A stretch of DNA of 64,000 nt from Saccharopolyspora_D taberi (GCF_039534165.1 NZ_BAAAUX010000011.1:686404-750403), one strand, 5' to 3'. Positions 42,364-50,937 are shown, counted from the first letter of the stretch. Made by a program: numbers and translations. The notes: generated from the sequence alone by a model not told the origin.

Positions 42364-43085
42364 GGCGCGGTCCGTTCCACACCGGAGGACAGGCCGCGTT
42401 CCGCGACCAGCTCGATCAGCCGCCCCAGCACGCCCCGCACGTCCAGCTCGGTGGTGTCGACCTCGACCGCGTCGTCCGCCTGCTTCAGCGGCGACACCTC
42501 GCGCCCGGAATCCAGCGCGTCCCGGCGCTGCACGTCCGCGTGGGTGCGCTCCAGGTCGCCTTCCCGGCCCTCCGCGGTGTCCTGCGCCGTACGCCGCTGT
42601 GCGCGGGCGTGCGACGACGCGGTCAGGAACACCTTCAGCGCCGCGTCCGGCACCACGACCGTTCCGATGTCACGGCCTTCGACGACCATCCCGCCCGGAG
42701 CGGCCAGCGCCTCGCGGATCAGGCCCCGCTGCTGCTCGACGAGCTGCTCGCGCACGGCACCGACCGCGGACACCGCCGACACCGCCCCGGTCACCTCGGG
42801 TCCGCGGATCTCGGCCTCGACGTCGTCGCCGTCGAGGCGGACCGACGGCCGGAGCGGGTCGGTCCCCATCTCCAGCTTCACCCCGGCGGTCACCCGCCCC
42901 ACCTCGACGGCGTCGTCGGGATCCACCCCCGCGCGCAGCACGGCGAGCGTGACCGCCCGGTACATCGCACCGGTGTCCAGGTACGCCGCACCGAGCTCCG
43001 ACGCGAGACCGCGGGACACCGTCGACTTCCCGGTGCCCGACGGGCCGTCGAGCGCCACCACACCGCGCAGCTGGGCGTGTGCCAC
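42360..43085 (-). CDS. cmk: cytidylate kinase
   Basis: A 241-residue nucleoside monophosphate kinase that phosphorylates CMP and dCMP. The P-loop is ALDGPSGTGKST (residues about 11-22). CMP-binding parts include LDTGAMYRA and VVEGRDIGTVVVPDA, and the lid region has RRTAQD. Length is normal. The GTG start has GGAGG eight bases upstream. It diverges from the KhtT-like gene and heads cmk-plsC-der. Confidence 0.96.
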   Translation of the reverse strand: MAHAQLRGVVALDGPSGTGKSTVSRGLASELGAAYLDTGAMYRAVTLAVLRAGVDPDDAVEVGRVTAGVKLEMGTDPLRPSVRLDGDDVEAEIRGPEVTGAVSAVSAVGAVREQLVEQQRGLIREALAAPGGMVVEGRDIGTVVVPDAALKVFLTASSHARAQRRTAQDTAEGREGDLERTHADVQRRDALDSGREVSPLKQADDAVEVDTTELDVRGVLGRLIELVAERGLSSGVERTAP

Positions 43086-43194
43086 GTGTTCCGTCCTCCT
43101 TCGTCCGACCGACCATCCATTCTGCCTGGTCCACCGCCGCCGTCCCGAGGCGCATCCAACACCGGCGGTGGCACACGGGCGGCGATCGCTGTAT

Positions 43195-43200
43195 TAGGGT
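43195..43200 (+). promoter_or_regulatory. -10 box of a leaderless promoter (KhtT-like gene)
   Basis: TAGGGT is exactly seven bases before the GTG at 43208 and no Shine-Dalgarno is present, so the transcript would begin at the start codon. Confidence 0.65.
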
Positions 43201-43207
43201 CGCGAGC

Positions 43208-43690
43208 GTGGACGTGACAGTGACCCCGCTGCCGGGACTGGGGACTCAGCAGGACTTCACCACCCGTTCCGGACATCGCATCGGTGTCATCTCCTACCGC
43301 GACGGCCGGTTCGAGCTGATCGTCTGCGACCAGCAGGACCCCGACAAGGTCGCCACCTCGGTCGACCTCACCGTCGAGGAGACCAGCGCACTCGCGAACC
43401 TGCTCGGCGCGCCGCAGCTGGTGGCGCAGCTGACCGAGCAGCAGCGCGAGGTAACCGGCGTCAACACCTGGCAGATGCCGGTGGCGGCAAAGTCGCCGTA
43501 CGACGGGCGCACGCTCGGTGACACCGAGATGCGCACCCGCACCGGAACCTCGATCGTCGCCGTCGTGCGCGGCGGCACCGTGCACCCTTCGCCCCGCCCC
43601 GACTTCCGGTTCTCCGGCGGCGACCTGGTCGTCGCCGTAGGCACTGCCGACGGGTTGCGCGCGGCGAACGAGATCCTCGAAAAGGGCTGA
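43208..43690 (+). CDS. KhtT-like regulatory subunit of a K+/H+ antiporter
   Basis: A 160-residue cytoplasmic protein. An N-terminal domain of about 75 residues is followed by a TrkA-C/RCK_C ligand-binding domain (residues about 78-158: RTRTGTSIVAVVRGGTVHPS, then FSGGDLVVAVGTADGL). In Bacillus the homologous KhtT (YhaT) gates the antiporter KhtU in response to cyclic di-AMP or pH. The transporter gene follows 121 bp downstream in the same direction. The GTG at 43208 is chosen from the leaderless -10 spacing; the longer frame to 43079 overlaps the cmk promoter. Confidence 0.87.
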   Translation: MDVTVTPLPGLGTQQDFTTRSGHRIGVISYRDGRFELIVCDQQDPDKVATSVDLTVEETSALANLLGAPQLVAQLTEQQREVTGVNTWQMPVAAKSPYDGRTLGDTEMRTRTGTSIVAVVRGGTVHPSPRPDFRFSGGDLVVAVGTADGLRAANEILEKG

Positions 43691-43811
43691 TCTCGCACCC
43701 AAGGTGATCGGACAGGTCCGAGCCCGGGCGACCGGGCTGGTCCAACCGTGCCCGGATCCGGTCGCTGCGCTGGGACAACTCAACAGAACTGACCAGGCGA
43801 GAGGAACAACC

Positions 43812-45005
43812 GTGCACGACACTGCTTTGTCACTCATCGAGCTGGGAGCGGTGTTCTTCGGACTGGGGATACTCGGCCGCCTCGCCTGGAAGATCGGGAT
43901 CTCGCCGATCCCGCTGTACCTCATCGGCGGCCTGGCCTTCGGCACCGGCGGGCTCATCCCGCTGCACGGCATCGAACCCTTCGCCCACCTCGCCTCCGAG
44001 ATCGGCGTGGTCCTCCTGCTGCTGTTATTAGGGCTGGAGTATTCAGCGAGCGAGCTGGTCACTGGCTTGCGCAGGTCGTGGCTGGCGGGTCTGGTCGACA
44101 TAGTCCTCAACGCCGCGCCCGGGGTCGTGGTCGCGCTGCTGCTGGGCTGGGGGCCGATCGGCGCGCTGACGATGGCGGGCGTCACCTACATCTCGTCCTC
44201 GGGCATCGTCGCCAAGGTCCTCGGCGACCTGGGCAGGCTCGGCAACCGGGAGACGCCGGTGATCCTGTCGATCCTGGTGTTCGAGGACCTGGCGATGGCG
44301 GTCTACCTGCCGATCCTGACCGCGGTCCTGGCAGGCGTGACGTTCATGGGCGGGCTCACCGCGGTCGGGATCTCGCTGGTGGTCATCACGATCGTGCTGG
44401 TCATCGCCCTGCGGTTCGGCAGGTACGTCTCGGCGCTGGTGGACAGCCCGAACCCGGAGGTCTTCCTGCTCCGATTACTCGGGGCTGCGCTGCTGGTCGC
44501 CGGGATCGCCTCGGAGATGCAGGTCTCGGCCGCCGTCGGAGCCTTCCTGCTCGGCATCGCGATCTCCGGCTCCACCGCCACCAACGCGACCCGGATCCTG
44601 GAACCGCTGCGCGACCTGTTCGCCGCGATGTTCTTCGTGGTCTTCGGCCTGAACACCGACCCGCTGGCGGTCCCGCCGGTGCTGGGCTTCGCACTGCTGC
44701 TGGCGCTTGCCACCAGCGCCACCAAGATCGCCACCGGGTGGATCGCGGCGAAGATGCAGGGCGTCGGAAAGCTCGGCCGGGCCCGTGCGGGCGCGGCCCT
44801 GGTCGCCCGCGGCGAGTTCTCGATCGTCATCGCCGGGCTCGCGGTGGCCTCCGGCGCCGTGACCGGCGACCTGGCGGCCCTGGCGACGACCTACGTGCTG
44901 CTCATGGCAATCCTCGGGCCGGTGGCGGCGCGGTTCGTGGAGCCAGTCGCCCGGCGGTTCGTGCGGCAGCGTGCGACCGCCGACCTCGGCAAGGCCCGGG
45001 CTTGA
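43812..45005 (+). CDS. CPA2-family cation:proton antiporter, KhtU-like
   Basis: A 397-residue transporter with 12-13 membrane helices (Na+/H+ exchanger fold). It starts VHDTALSLIELGAVFFG after GAGAGG. LLLGLEYSASELV and the later FEDLAMAVYLPIL carry the conserved ion-path residues, and GRARAGAALVARGEFSIVIAG is the CPA2 signature near the C-terminus. No own RCK domain is present; the KhtT-like protein upstream supplies it. The pair probably exports K+ (or Na+) in exchange for H+ under alkaline or osmotic stress. Confidence 0.92.
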   Translation: MHDTALSLIELGAVFFGLGILGRLAWKIGISPIPLYLIGGLAFGTGGLIPLHGIEPFAHLASEIGVVLLLLLLGLEYSASELVTGLRRSWLAGLVDIVLNAAPGVVVALLLGWGPIGALTMAGVTYISSSGIVAKVLGDLGRLGNRETPVILSILVFEDLAMAVYLPILTAVLAGVTFMGGLTAVGISLVVITIVLVIALRFGRYVSALVDSPNPEVFLLRLLGAALLVAGIASEMQVSAAVGAFLLGIAISGSTATNATRILEPLRDLFAAMFFVVFGLNTDPLAVPPVLGFALLLALATSATKIATGWIAAKMQGVGKLGRARAGAALVARGEFSIVIAGLAVASGAVTGDLAALATTYVLLMAILGPVAARFVEPVARRFVRQRATADLGKARA

Positions 45006-45107
45006 TTCGAGGCCGAACAAAGGCCTGATCCGCACCGCGACATTCTGCCCTGCGGGACCTGCCAGTTAATTTCAGTTGACGCTGAAGCAATTACGACTAC
45101 AGAGCTG

Positions 45108-45133
45108 TCCGGCCGCGCGAAGACGCGGCCGGA
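45108..45133. terminator. hairpin terminator between antiporter and rluB
   Basis: TCCGGCCGCG (45108-45117) pairs perfectly with CGCGGCCGGA (45124-45133) over a 6-base loop between two converging genes, 14 bases past the rluB stop. Confidence 0.75.
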
Positions 45134-45146
45134 TCAGAGCGGAACC

Positions 45147-45908
45147 TCAGAGCCCCACGGCCCGGTAGAGCGAGCCGATCTCCTTGCGGTCGAGCGGCCG
45201 GATCGCCCCCGGACGCTCGGACGTCAGCCGCACGTCACCGATGGCGGTGCGAACCAGCCGCTGCACCGGGTGCCCGACCTGCTTGAGCAGCCGCCGCACG
45301 ACGTGCTTGCGCCCCTCGTGCAGCACCACCTCGACCAGCGCGCGCCCGTCGTTGACGTCGACGAGCTTGAACGAGTCGACCTTCACCGGACCGTCGTCGA
45401 GCTCGACGCCCTTGCGCAGCTCGCGGCCGAGCCCCTTCGGAATCGGCCCCGGCACCTCGGCCAGGTAGGTCTTGAGAACGCGGTACGACGGGTGCATGAG
45501 CCGGTGCGCGAGCTCGCCGTCGTTGGTGATCAGCAGCAGGCCCTCGGTGTCGACGTCGAGCCGGCCGACGTGGTAGAGCCGCCCCTGCCGCTCCCGCAGG
45601 TAGTCGCCGATGCAGGGCCGCCCCTGGTCGTCCGACATGGTGCACAGGATGCCGGTGGGCTTGTTCAGCAGCAGGTGCGTGCGATCGGAGTTGACCGCGA
45701 CCCTGGTGCCGTCGACGTGGATCACCGCGGTCTCCGGATCCACCCGCCGCCCCAGCTCCATCACGACCGACCCGTCGACCTCGACGCGGCCCTCCACGAT
45801 CATCTGCTCTGCGGCCCGCCGCGAAGCCACCCCGGCCTGGGACAGCACCTTCTGCAACCGGACGCCTTCCACGTCGGGCTCGTTGGTCCGGGAACGGTTT
45901 TCAGACAT
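45147..45908 (-). CDS. rluB: ribosomal large-subunit pseudouridine synthase B
   Basis: A 253-residue pseudouridine synthase of the RsuA/RluB family, which modifies 23S rRNA near the peptidyl-transferase centre. An S4 domain (RLQKVLSQAGVASRRAAEQMI) is followed by the catalytic domain with LLNKPTGILCT and the catalytic Asp in VGRLDVDTEGLLL; EGRKHVVRRLLKQVGHPV is the RNA-binding stretch. I use the ATG at 45908, which overlaps the ScpB stop by 8 bp; an ATG at 45920 is the alternative. Neither has a good Shine-Dalgarno, so translational coupling is likely. Confidence 0.94.
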   Translation of the reverse strand: MSENRSRTNEPDVEGVRLQKVLSQAGVASRRAAEQMIVEGRVEVDGSVVMELGRRVDPETAVIHVDGTRVAVNSDRTHLLLNKPTGILCTMSDDQGRPCIGDYLRERQGRLYHVGRLDVDTEGLLLITNDGELAHRLMHPSYRVLKTYLAEVPGPIPKGLGRELRKGVELDDGPVKVDSFKLVDVNDGRALVEVVLHEGRKHVVRRLLKQVGHPVQRLVRTAIGDVRLTSERPGAIRPLDRKEIGSLYRAVGL

Positions 45909-47028
45909 CGTCGATCGCATCCACTTCGGGCAACAGGGGGGCGAGCGGCGGCAGGTCCTTGAGCGAGGACAGCCCGAGCCGTTCCAGGAACAGCTCGGTC
46001 GTGCAGTACAGGATGCCGCCGGTCTCCGGGTCGGTTCCGGCCTCTTCGATAAGGCCGCGTCCTACCAGGGTACGGATGACGCCGTCGACGTTGACACCGC
46101 GTACCGCGGCCACCCGCGAACGCGTCACCGGCTGCCGGTACGCGATCACCGCCAGGGTTTCCAGCGCGGCCCGCGTCAGCTTCGCCCGCTGGCCGTCGAG
46201 CAGGTAGCGCTCGACATAGGGCGCGTAGGTCTCGCGGGTGTAGAACCGCCAGCCGTCACCGACCCGGCGGAGGTCGATCCCGCGCCGGGCCGCGGCGTAG
46301 CCGTCGGAAAGCCGCTGGAGCGCGGTCCGGATCCGCGCGACCGGCTGGCCGAGCGTGCTCGCCAGCAGCTCCTCACCGGCGGGAACGTCGACGACGAGCA
46401 GCAGCGCCTCCAGGGCGGCGTCGAGCTCTTCGTCGGAATCCAGATCCGGCGCCGCACTGGTCTCACCCGCCGCAGCGTCCTCGTCCGACAGCTCGCCGGC
46501 CTCGGGCTCCGGCAACTCACCCACCGAAGCCGCGTCATCTGGCAGCTGATCCGCCTGCGCCTCGGGCTCCGCCGGAGCCTTCTGCAATTCCGCCTCCGCA
46601 GCCTCGACGTCCGGCACCTCCGCCGGACCCGACCGCTCAGCCGCAGCGTCCCCCGCCGCAGCAACCTCGGCACCCGGCAGCTCCACCGCGGTGACGTCGG
46701 CGGCCGGCACCCCTGCCGCACCCGGCCGCTGAGCCGCAGCGACCTCAGCGCCCGGCGACTCCGTCGCAGTGGCCTCACCGTCCGGCACCTCTACCGCACC
46801 AGACCGCTCAGCCGCAGCGACCTCGGCACCCGGCGACCCCACCGCGGTGACCTCACCGCCCGATACCTGCGCCGCACCAGACCGCTCAGCCGCAGCAACC
46901 TCGCCACCCGGCGACCCCACCGCAGTGGCCTCGCCGCCCGGCACCTCCGCCGCTCCGGCCCCGGCCTCCGGCGGCCCCGGAGCCGCGCGCTCGGTGTCCG
47001 CCCGCTCGGCCTCGCTCGGCTCGCTCAC
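45901..47028 (-). CDS. scpB: segregation and condensation protein B with long repetitive N-terminus
   Basis: A 375-residue ScpB, the winged-helix subunit that binds ScpA in the SMC condensin complex. The conserved part starts only at about residue 200 (ELDAALEALLLVVDVPAGEE) and includes LTRAALETLAVIAYRQPVTR and GRGLIEEAGTDPETGG. The first 200 residues are Ala/Glu/Gly/Pro-rich, with about four 26-residue repeats (GGEVTAVGSPGAEVAAAERS pattern). Normal ScpB is about 180-250 residues. GTG start overlaps the ScpA stop (GTGA). The frame through the repeats keeps third-position G+C bias, so the extension appears to be translated, although an internal start near residue 195 cannot be ruled out. Confidence 0.92.
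   Translation of the reverse strand: MSEPSEAERADTERAAPGPPEAGAGAAEVPGGEATAVGSPGGEVAAAERSGAAQVSGGEVTAVGSPGAEVAAAERSGAVEVPDGEATATESPGAEVAAAQRPGAAGVPAADVTAVELPGAEVAAAGDAAAERSGPAEVPDVEAAEAELQKAPAEPEAQADQLPDDAASVGELPEPEAGELSDEDAAAGETSAAPDLDSDEELDAALEALLLVVDVPAGEELLASTLGQPVARIRTALQRLSDGYAAARRGIDLRRVGDGWRFYTRETYAPYVERYLLDGQRAKLTRAALETLAVIAYRQPVTRSRVAAVRGVNVDGVIRTLVGRGLIEEAGTDPETGGILYCTTELFLERLGLSSLKDLPPLAPLLPEVDAIDDV
46609..46947 (-). repeat. 78-bp tandem repeats inside scpB
   Basis: About four imperfect copies of a 78-bp unit encode the 26-residue repeats at ScpB residues 28-140. The fourth copy carries a five-residue insertion. Copy number is expected to vary between strains. Confidence 0.85.
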
Positions 47029-47876
47029 CCGTACTCCTCTTCGTCCTTCCTGGCCCGCGCCGCCTCGGCGTCTGCCTGCGCCTGCGCCACACTGCCACCG
47101 ACCCAGCTCACGGACAGCTCCCCCAGCGGATCCTCCTGCTCGAACAGGATGACCTTCTCCCGGAACAGCTCCAGCAGCGCCAGGAACCGCGCGACGATCT
47201 CGACCGTGTGCCCGCAGTCGGACACCAGCTCCGAGAACGTAGCCGAGCCCTTCTCCGCCAGCCGCACGCGCAGCAGCGCAGCGTGCTCGCGAACCGACAC
47301 CTGGTGCTGGTGGAGGTGGTCCAGCGACACGGTCGGCGGCGGCTTCGGCCGGAACACCGCGGCGGCGATCTCGGCGAACTTGTCCGGCGGAACGCCGATC
47401 ATCACCTCGGGCAGCAGCCCCTCGAACCGCGGCTCCAGAGCGACCGCGCGGGGATACCGCCGCAGCGCCCCCGCCTCCAGCTCACCGAACAACGCCGCCA
47501 CCTGTTTGTAGGCGCGGTACTGGAGCAGTCGCGCGAACAGCAGGTCCCGCGCCTCCAGCAGCGCCAGGTCCTCCTCGTCCTCCACCTCGGCCGCGGGCAG
47601 CAGCCGAGCCGCCTTGAGGTCCAGCAGCGTCGCCGCGACGACCAGGAACTCGGTGGTCTCGTCGAGGTCCCAGTGCTCGCCGAGCGCCTTGGTGTAGGCG
47701 ATGAACTCGTCGGTCACCCGGTGCAGCGCGACCTCGGTGACGTCGAGCTGGTGCTGCGAGATCAGCTGGAGAAGCAGGTCGAACGGTCCCTCGAAGTTCT
47801 CCAGCCGAACGGTGAACCGGTTGTTGTGCACCTCAGCCGACTCGGGGGCATCACCCGGGACAGCGGATTCGGTCAC
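47025..47876 (-). CDS. scpA: segregation and condensation protein A
   Basis: A 283-residue kleisin subunit of the bacterial SMC complex. The N-terminal SMC-binding helix region reads FTVRLENFEGPFDLLLQLI, followed by LDVTEVALHRVTDEFI. A variable acidic middle leads to the C-terminal winged helix that contacts the SMC head (FSELVSDCGHTVEIVARFLALLEL). The start overlaps the end of the ribbon-helix-helix gene upstream (47876-47873), and its stop overlaps the scpB start, so three genes are translationally coupled. Confidence 0.95.
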   Translation of the reverse strand: MTESAVPGDAPESAEVHNNRFTVRLENFEGPFDLLLQLISQHQLDVTEVALHRVTDEFIAYTKALGEHWDLDETTEFLVVAATLLDLKAARLLPAAEVEDEEDLALLEARDLLFARLLQYRAYKQVAALFGELEAGALRRYPRAVALEPRFEGLLPEVMIGVPPDKFAEIAAAVFRPKPPPTVSLDHLHQHQVSVREHAALLRVRLAEKGSATFSELVSDCGHTVEIVARFLALLELFREKVILFEQEDPLGELSVSWVGGSVAQAQADAEAARARKDEEEYG

Positions 47877-48190
47877 TCGCCGGGCTCCCGCCGCAGCCTG
47901 CGCACCAGGACCGAATCCGCACCCCGCTCGTCGAGATCGGCGAGCAGCACCGCGACCGCCTCGCGCACCACGCGCCCCCGGTCCACCGAGATCCCGTGCT
48001 CCGCCCGCAGCGCGAGCCGCGCCTGCTCCAGCGCGACCAGCTCGTCATCCGAGATGTAGACGGTGATCTTCGAGTCGTGCCTGCCGCGTCCGGATCCGCT
48101 CCGGCTGGACTCGGCGACCGGGGCCTGCTCGGGCCGAACCGTCGTGCGGAACAACTCGGCGGCTCCTGGCAGGGCGACCCGGCGGGTCAC
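47873..48190 (-). CDS. ribbon-helix-helix DNA-binding-like protein between parA and scpA
   Basis: A 105-residue protein. Residues about 1-38 are polar and basic (SRSGSGRGRHD). Residues 40-90 look like a ribbon-helix-helix fold: a strand KITVYISDDELVALEQA followed by two helices ending VVREAVAVLLADLDERG. Such proteins bind DNA as dimers. It lies 16 bp after parA and overlaps scpA by 4 bp. In plasmid partition systems, a ParA-type ATPase often pairs with a ribbon-helix-helix DNA-binding partner, so this may be the partner of the ParA here; that is inference. Confidence 0.75.
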   Translation of the reverse strand: MTRRVALPGAAELFRTTVRPEQAPVAESSRSGSGRGRHDSKITVYISDDELVALEQARLALRAEHGISVDRGRVVREAVAVLLADLDERGADSVLVRRLRREPGE

Positions 48191-48206
48191 GCAGCGGCTC
48201 CCGCTG

Positions 48207-49154
48207 TCATCGGGCGATCACCTCGCGGGCCAGCGCGCGGTAGGCGCGGGCGCCCGCCGAGCGCGGTGCCCAGCGCGTGATCGGCTCCCCGGCGACGGTG
48301 GTCTCCGGGAAGCGCACGGTGCGGTTGATGACGCTGTCGAACACGATGTCCCCGAATGCTTCTACCACCCTGGCCATGACCTCTCGGGAGTGCAGGGTGC
48401 GTGGATCGAACATCGTCGCAAGTATGCCGCTGATCTCCAACTTGGGGTTCAGCCGCTCCCGCACCTTCTCGATGGTGTCGATGAGCAGCGCGACCCCGCG
48501 CAGGCTGAAGAACTCGCACTCCAGCGGGATGATCACGCCGTCCGCGGCGGCCAGCGCGTTCACCGTCAGCAGGCCCAGGGACGGCTGGCAGTCGACCAGC
48601 ACGTAGTCGTAGTCGGCCAGCGCCGGGTGCAGCACCCGCCCCAGTGTCTGCTCCCGGCCGACCTCGGCGACCAGCTGCACCTCGGCGGCGGACAGGTCGA
48701 TGTTGCTGGGCAGCAGGTCCATGCCCTCGACGGTGGTGCGCATGACCACGTCGTGGATGTCGACCGACCGCTCCATGATCACGTTGTAGATGGTCTGGTC
48801 GAGCTGGTGCGGATGTACGCCGAGGCCGACCGAAAGCGCGCCCTGCGGGTCGAAGTCCACCAGCAGCACCCGGCGGCCGAACTCCGCCAGGGCAGCACCG
48901 AGGTTGATCGTCGACGTGGTCTTGCCGACACCGCCCTTCTGGTTGCACATCGCCAGCACCGAGGCCGGGCCGTGCCGGTCGAGCATCGGCGGTTCGGGGA
49001 TGTGCCTGAGTGGGCGGCCGGTCGGACCGACACCCCGGGAGGAATCCGGCGAGAAGTCGATCTCCTCGTCGGACGCATCGGGTTTCTGCGGGGCGATGCT
49101 CAGGTCGACAGCGCCCCTGGACCGCCCGTCGGCGGAGGGTTGCGGTGTCGACAT
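48207..49154 (-). CDS. ParA/Soj-type ATPase
   Basis: A 315-residue deviant-Walker ATPase. The first 65 residues are a polar extension (FSPDSSRGVGPTGRP). The Walker A box is CNQKGGVGKTTSTINL, the Walker A' Asp lies in LLVDFDPQGALSVGLG and Walker B in YDYVLVDCQPSLGLL. It is the counterpart of the mycobacterial ParA-like gene located before scpA (Rv1708 position), not the oriC-linked ParA. It presumably helps chromosome segregation or condensin loading. AAGGAG precedes the ATG by about 12 bases. The gene shares an operon with the ribbon-helix-helix gene, scpA, scpB and rluB. Confidence 0.93.
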   Translation of the reverse strand: MSTPQPSADGRSRGAVDLSIAPQKPDASDEEIDFSPDSSRGVGPTGRPLRHIPEPPMLDRHGPASVLAMCNQKGGVGKTTSTINLGAALAEFGRRVLLVDFDPQGALSVGLGVHPHQLDQTIYNVIMERSVDIHDVVMRTTVEGMDLLPSNIDLSAAEVQLVAEVGREQTLGRVLHPALADYDYVLVDCQPSLGLLTVNALAAADGVIIPLECEFFSLRGVALLIDTIEKVRERLNPKLEISGILATMFDPRTLHSREVMARVVEAFGDIVFDSVINRTVRFPETTVAGEPITRWAPRSAGARAYRALAREVIAR

Positions 49155-49311
49155 GGCGATCTGACTCCTTCTCTACCGGTGGCGATCAATTGCAGCCTAA
49201 GTGGCATTCACGACCAGCGGCAACGTGCCTCGCCGACATGTCGGAAATGCGTCCAGCCCTGCCAAGAACACCTTTACCCTGCCATCGGCACGCCCGCATG
49301 TCGCCGAAATC

Positions 49312-50259
49312 TCATTCACCGGCCTGTGCGCGCGGATGCGCGGTGGCGTAGACCTCGCGCAACGTGTTCACCGTGATCAAGGTGTAGACCTGCGTCGTCG
49401 TCACCGACGCGTGCCCCAGGAGTTCCTGCACGACGCGGACATCCGCGCCGCCTTCCAGCAGGTGCGTGGCGAACGAGTGCCGAAGCACGTGAGGCGAGAC
49501 ACCGCTGGTGATCCCGGCCCGCTCCGCTGCGGACTTCAGCGCGTTCCAGGCGCTCTGCCGGGACAGCCTGGTGCCCCGCGAGTTGAGGAACACCGCCGGA
49601 CTCCCATGGCCACGAGCAGCGAGGACAGGTCTCGCCCGCACCAAGTACGCCCCCAGCGCGCTCAGCGCAGGACGCCCGACCGGCACCAGCCGCTGCCGCC
49701 CGCCCTTGCCGTCGAGCAGCACCGTCCGCTCGGAGTCGTCGATGTCGTCGATGTCGAGCCCGACGGCCTCCGAAATCCGAGCCCCGGACGAGTAGAGCAG
49801 CTCGAGCAGCGCCCGATCCCGCAGCCCGCGAACGTCCTCCCCGCCGGCGTTGTCCAGCAGGCGCAGCACATCGGCGACCGGCAACGCCTTGGGCAGCCGC
49901 TTCGGCGGGCTCGGCGGTGTGATCTCCCGCGCCACGTCGACGTCGAGAACCCCTTCGGCCTGGGCGAAACGATGCAGTCCACGAGCCGCGACCAGCGCAC
50001 GAGCGGCCGAAGACGCCGCCAGCGGTGGCTGTCCACGGCCGCCTTCGCGAAGCTCGGCGAGGAATCCGGACAGGTGGTGCGCCTTGACCTCGGGCAGGGC
50101 GGCGATCCCGGACTCGGCCAGGTAATCGGCGTATCGACGCAGGTCGCGCGCGTAGGAATCCAAGGTGCTGCGAGCGGTGCCGCGTTCCACCGCCAGATGG
50201 TTCAGGTAGCTCGAAATCAGGCCGCGCAGCGCTTCGGGAAGCTCCTCGTACGTCCTCAC
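49312..50259 (-). CDS. xerD: site-specific tyrosine recombinase XerD
   Basis: A 315-residue tyrosine recombinase that resolves chromosome dimers at dif together with XerC. The SAM-like N-terminal domain (LPEALRGLISSYLNHLAVERG) is followed by the catalytic domain with all six active residues: Arg in SSGARISEAV, Lys in LDGKGGRQRL, His and Arg in HVLRHSFATHLL, His in LLGHASVTT and the Tyr nucleophile in TTQVYTLI. I chose GTG at 50259, which overlaps the Nudix stop codon (GTGA); the frame to 50301 would lie inside that gene. Confidence 0.95.
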   Translation of the reverse strand: MRTYEELPEALRGLISSYLNHLAVERGTARSTLDSYARDLRRYADYLAESGIAALPEVKAHHLSGFLAELREGGRGQPPLAASSAARALVAARGLHRFAQAEGVLDVDVAREITPPSPPKRLPKALPVADVLRLLDNAGGEDVRGLRDRALLELLYSSGARISEAVGLDIDDIDDSERTVLLDGKGGRQRLVPVGRPALSALGAYLVRARPVLAARGHGSPAVFLNSRGTRLSRQSAWNALKSAAERAGITSGVSPHVLRHSFATHLLEGGADVRVVQELLGHASVTTTQVYTLITVNTLREVYATAHPRAQAGE

Positions 50260-50924
50260 CGCACGCCACGCGAAGCGAATCGCGTCGGCCGGTCCGGCCA
50301 TTCGGCGTCCGCCGGCCGTGTCACCGCAGGACGGGACACGGCTTCCTGCGCGGCCAGCAACCCGGCGACCGCGGGGGCGTTGATGATCTCACCGGCGAAC
50401 ACCATGCGTATCGCCTTGGTCAGCGGAACGCGGTCGATCACCAGGTCCGCCTCCTCGTCGCCGACCGCCGCCGGACGCTCCACTTCGGACAGCGACCGGG
50501 CCAGGAACACCCGCTCGCACTGGTCGGTGAAACCCGGCGACGAGGCGATGTCGACCAGCACCGACCATTCGGCCGCGACAAGCCCGGCTTCTTCTTCGAG
50601 CTCTCGCTGCGCGGTCCGCAGCGGCTCTTCGCCGGCGACGTCTAGAAGCCCGGCCGGAAGCTCCCACAGCCGCCTGCCCAGCGGATAGCGGTACTGGTGG
50701 ATCAGCACGACCTGGTCGTCATCATCGAGGGCGACCACAGCGACGGCACCGAGGTGCTCGACGACCTCGCGCCGGGCCTGCCCACCTCCGGGCATGGACA
50801 CCTCGTCGGCCCGCAACGCGAGGATCTTCCCGACGTACACATCGGAGCGGTCCAGAGTGGCGAACTCGTGCTCGCCGTTGGTGCGCTTGATCTCGCCTGC
50901 GTCCACATCGTCGCTCGTGCTCAC
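50256..50924 (-). CDS. Nudix hydrolase, ADP-ribose pyrophosphatase-like
   Basis: A 222-residue Nudix enzyme that would hydrolyse ADP-ribose to AMP and ribose 5-phosphate, matching the protein at this place in mycobacteria. An N-terminal dimerisation strand region (about residues 10-60) precedes the Nudix box GEEPLRTAQRELEEEAGLV, and the QYRYPLGRRLWELPAGLLD block upstream is typical of ADPRases. I chose the GTG at 50924 because TAGTCT lies exactly seven bases before it and there is no Shine-Dalgarno; starts at 50954 or 50996 would lie upstream of that promoter. Confidence 0.9.
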   Translation of the reverse strand: MSTSDDVDAGEIKRTNGEHEFATLDRSDVYVGKILALRADEVSMPGGGQARREVVEHLGAVAVVALDDDDQVVLIHQYRYPLGRRLWELPAGLLDVAGEEPLRTAQRELEEEAGLVAAEWSVLVDIASSPGFTDQCERVFLARSLSEVERPAAVGDEEADLVIDRVPLTKAIRMVFAGEIINAPAVAGLLAAQEAVSRPAVTRPADAEWPDRPTRFASRGVR

Positions 50925-50931
50925 GCCGACC

Positions 50932-50937
50932 AGACTA
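50932..50937 (-). promoter_or_regulatory. -10 box of a leaderless promoter (Nudix-xerD)
   Basis: On the minus strand TAGTCT is seven bases from the GTG at 50924, the same geometry as at 43195 and 58232. Confidence 0.6.

Noticed and set aside
46609..46947. Possible CRISPR array in scpB
   Set aside because: The repeats are contiguous 78-bp coding units without spacers and are in frame with ScpB; no cas genes.
49312..50259. XerD as a phage or integrative-element integrase
   Set aside because: It sits in conserved housekeeping order next to the Nudix gene and pyrG, has XerD length, and no attachment site or mobile genes are near.
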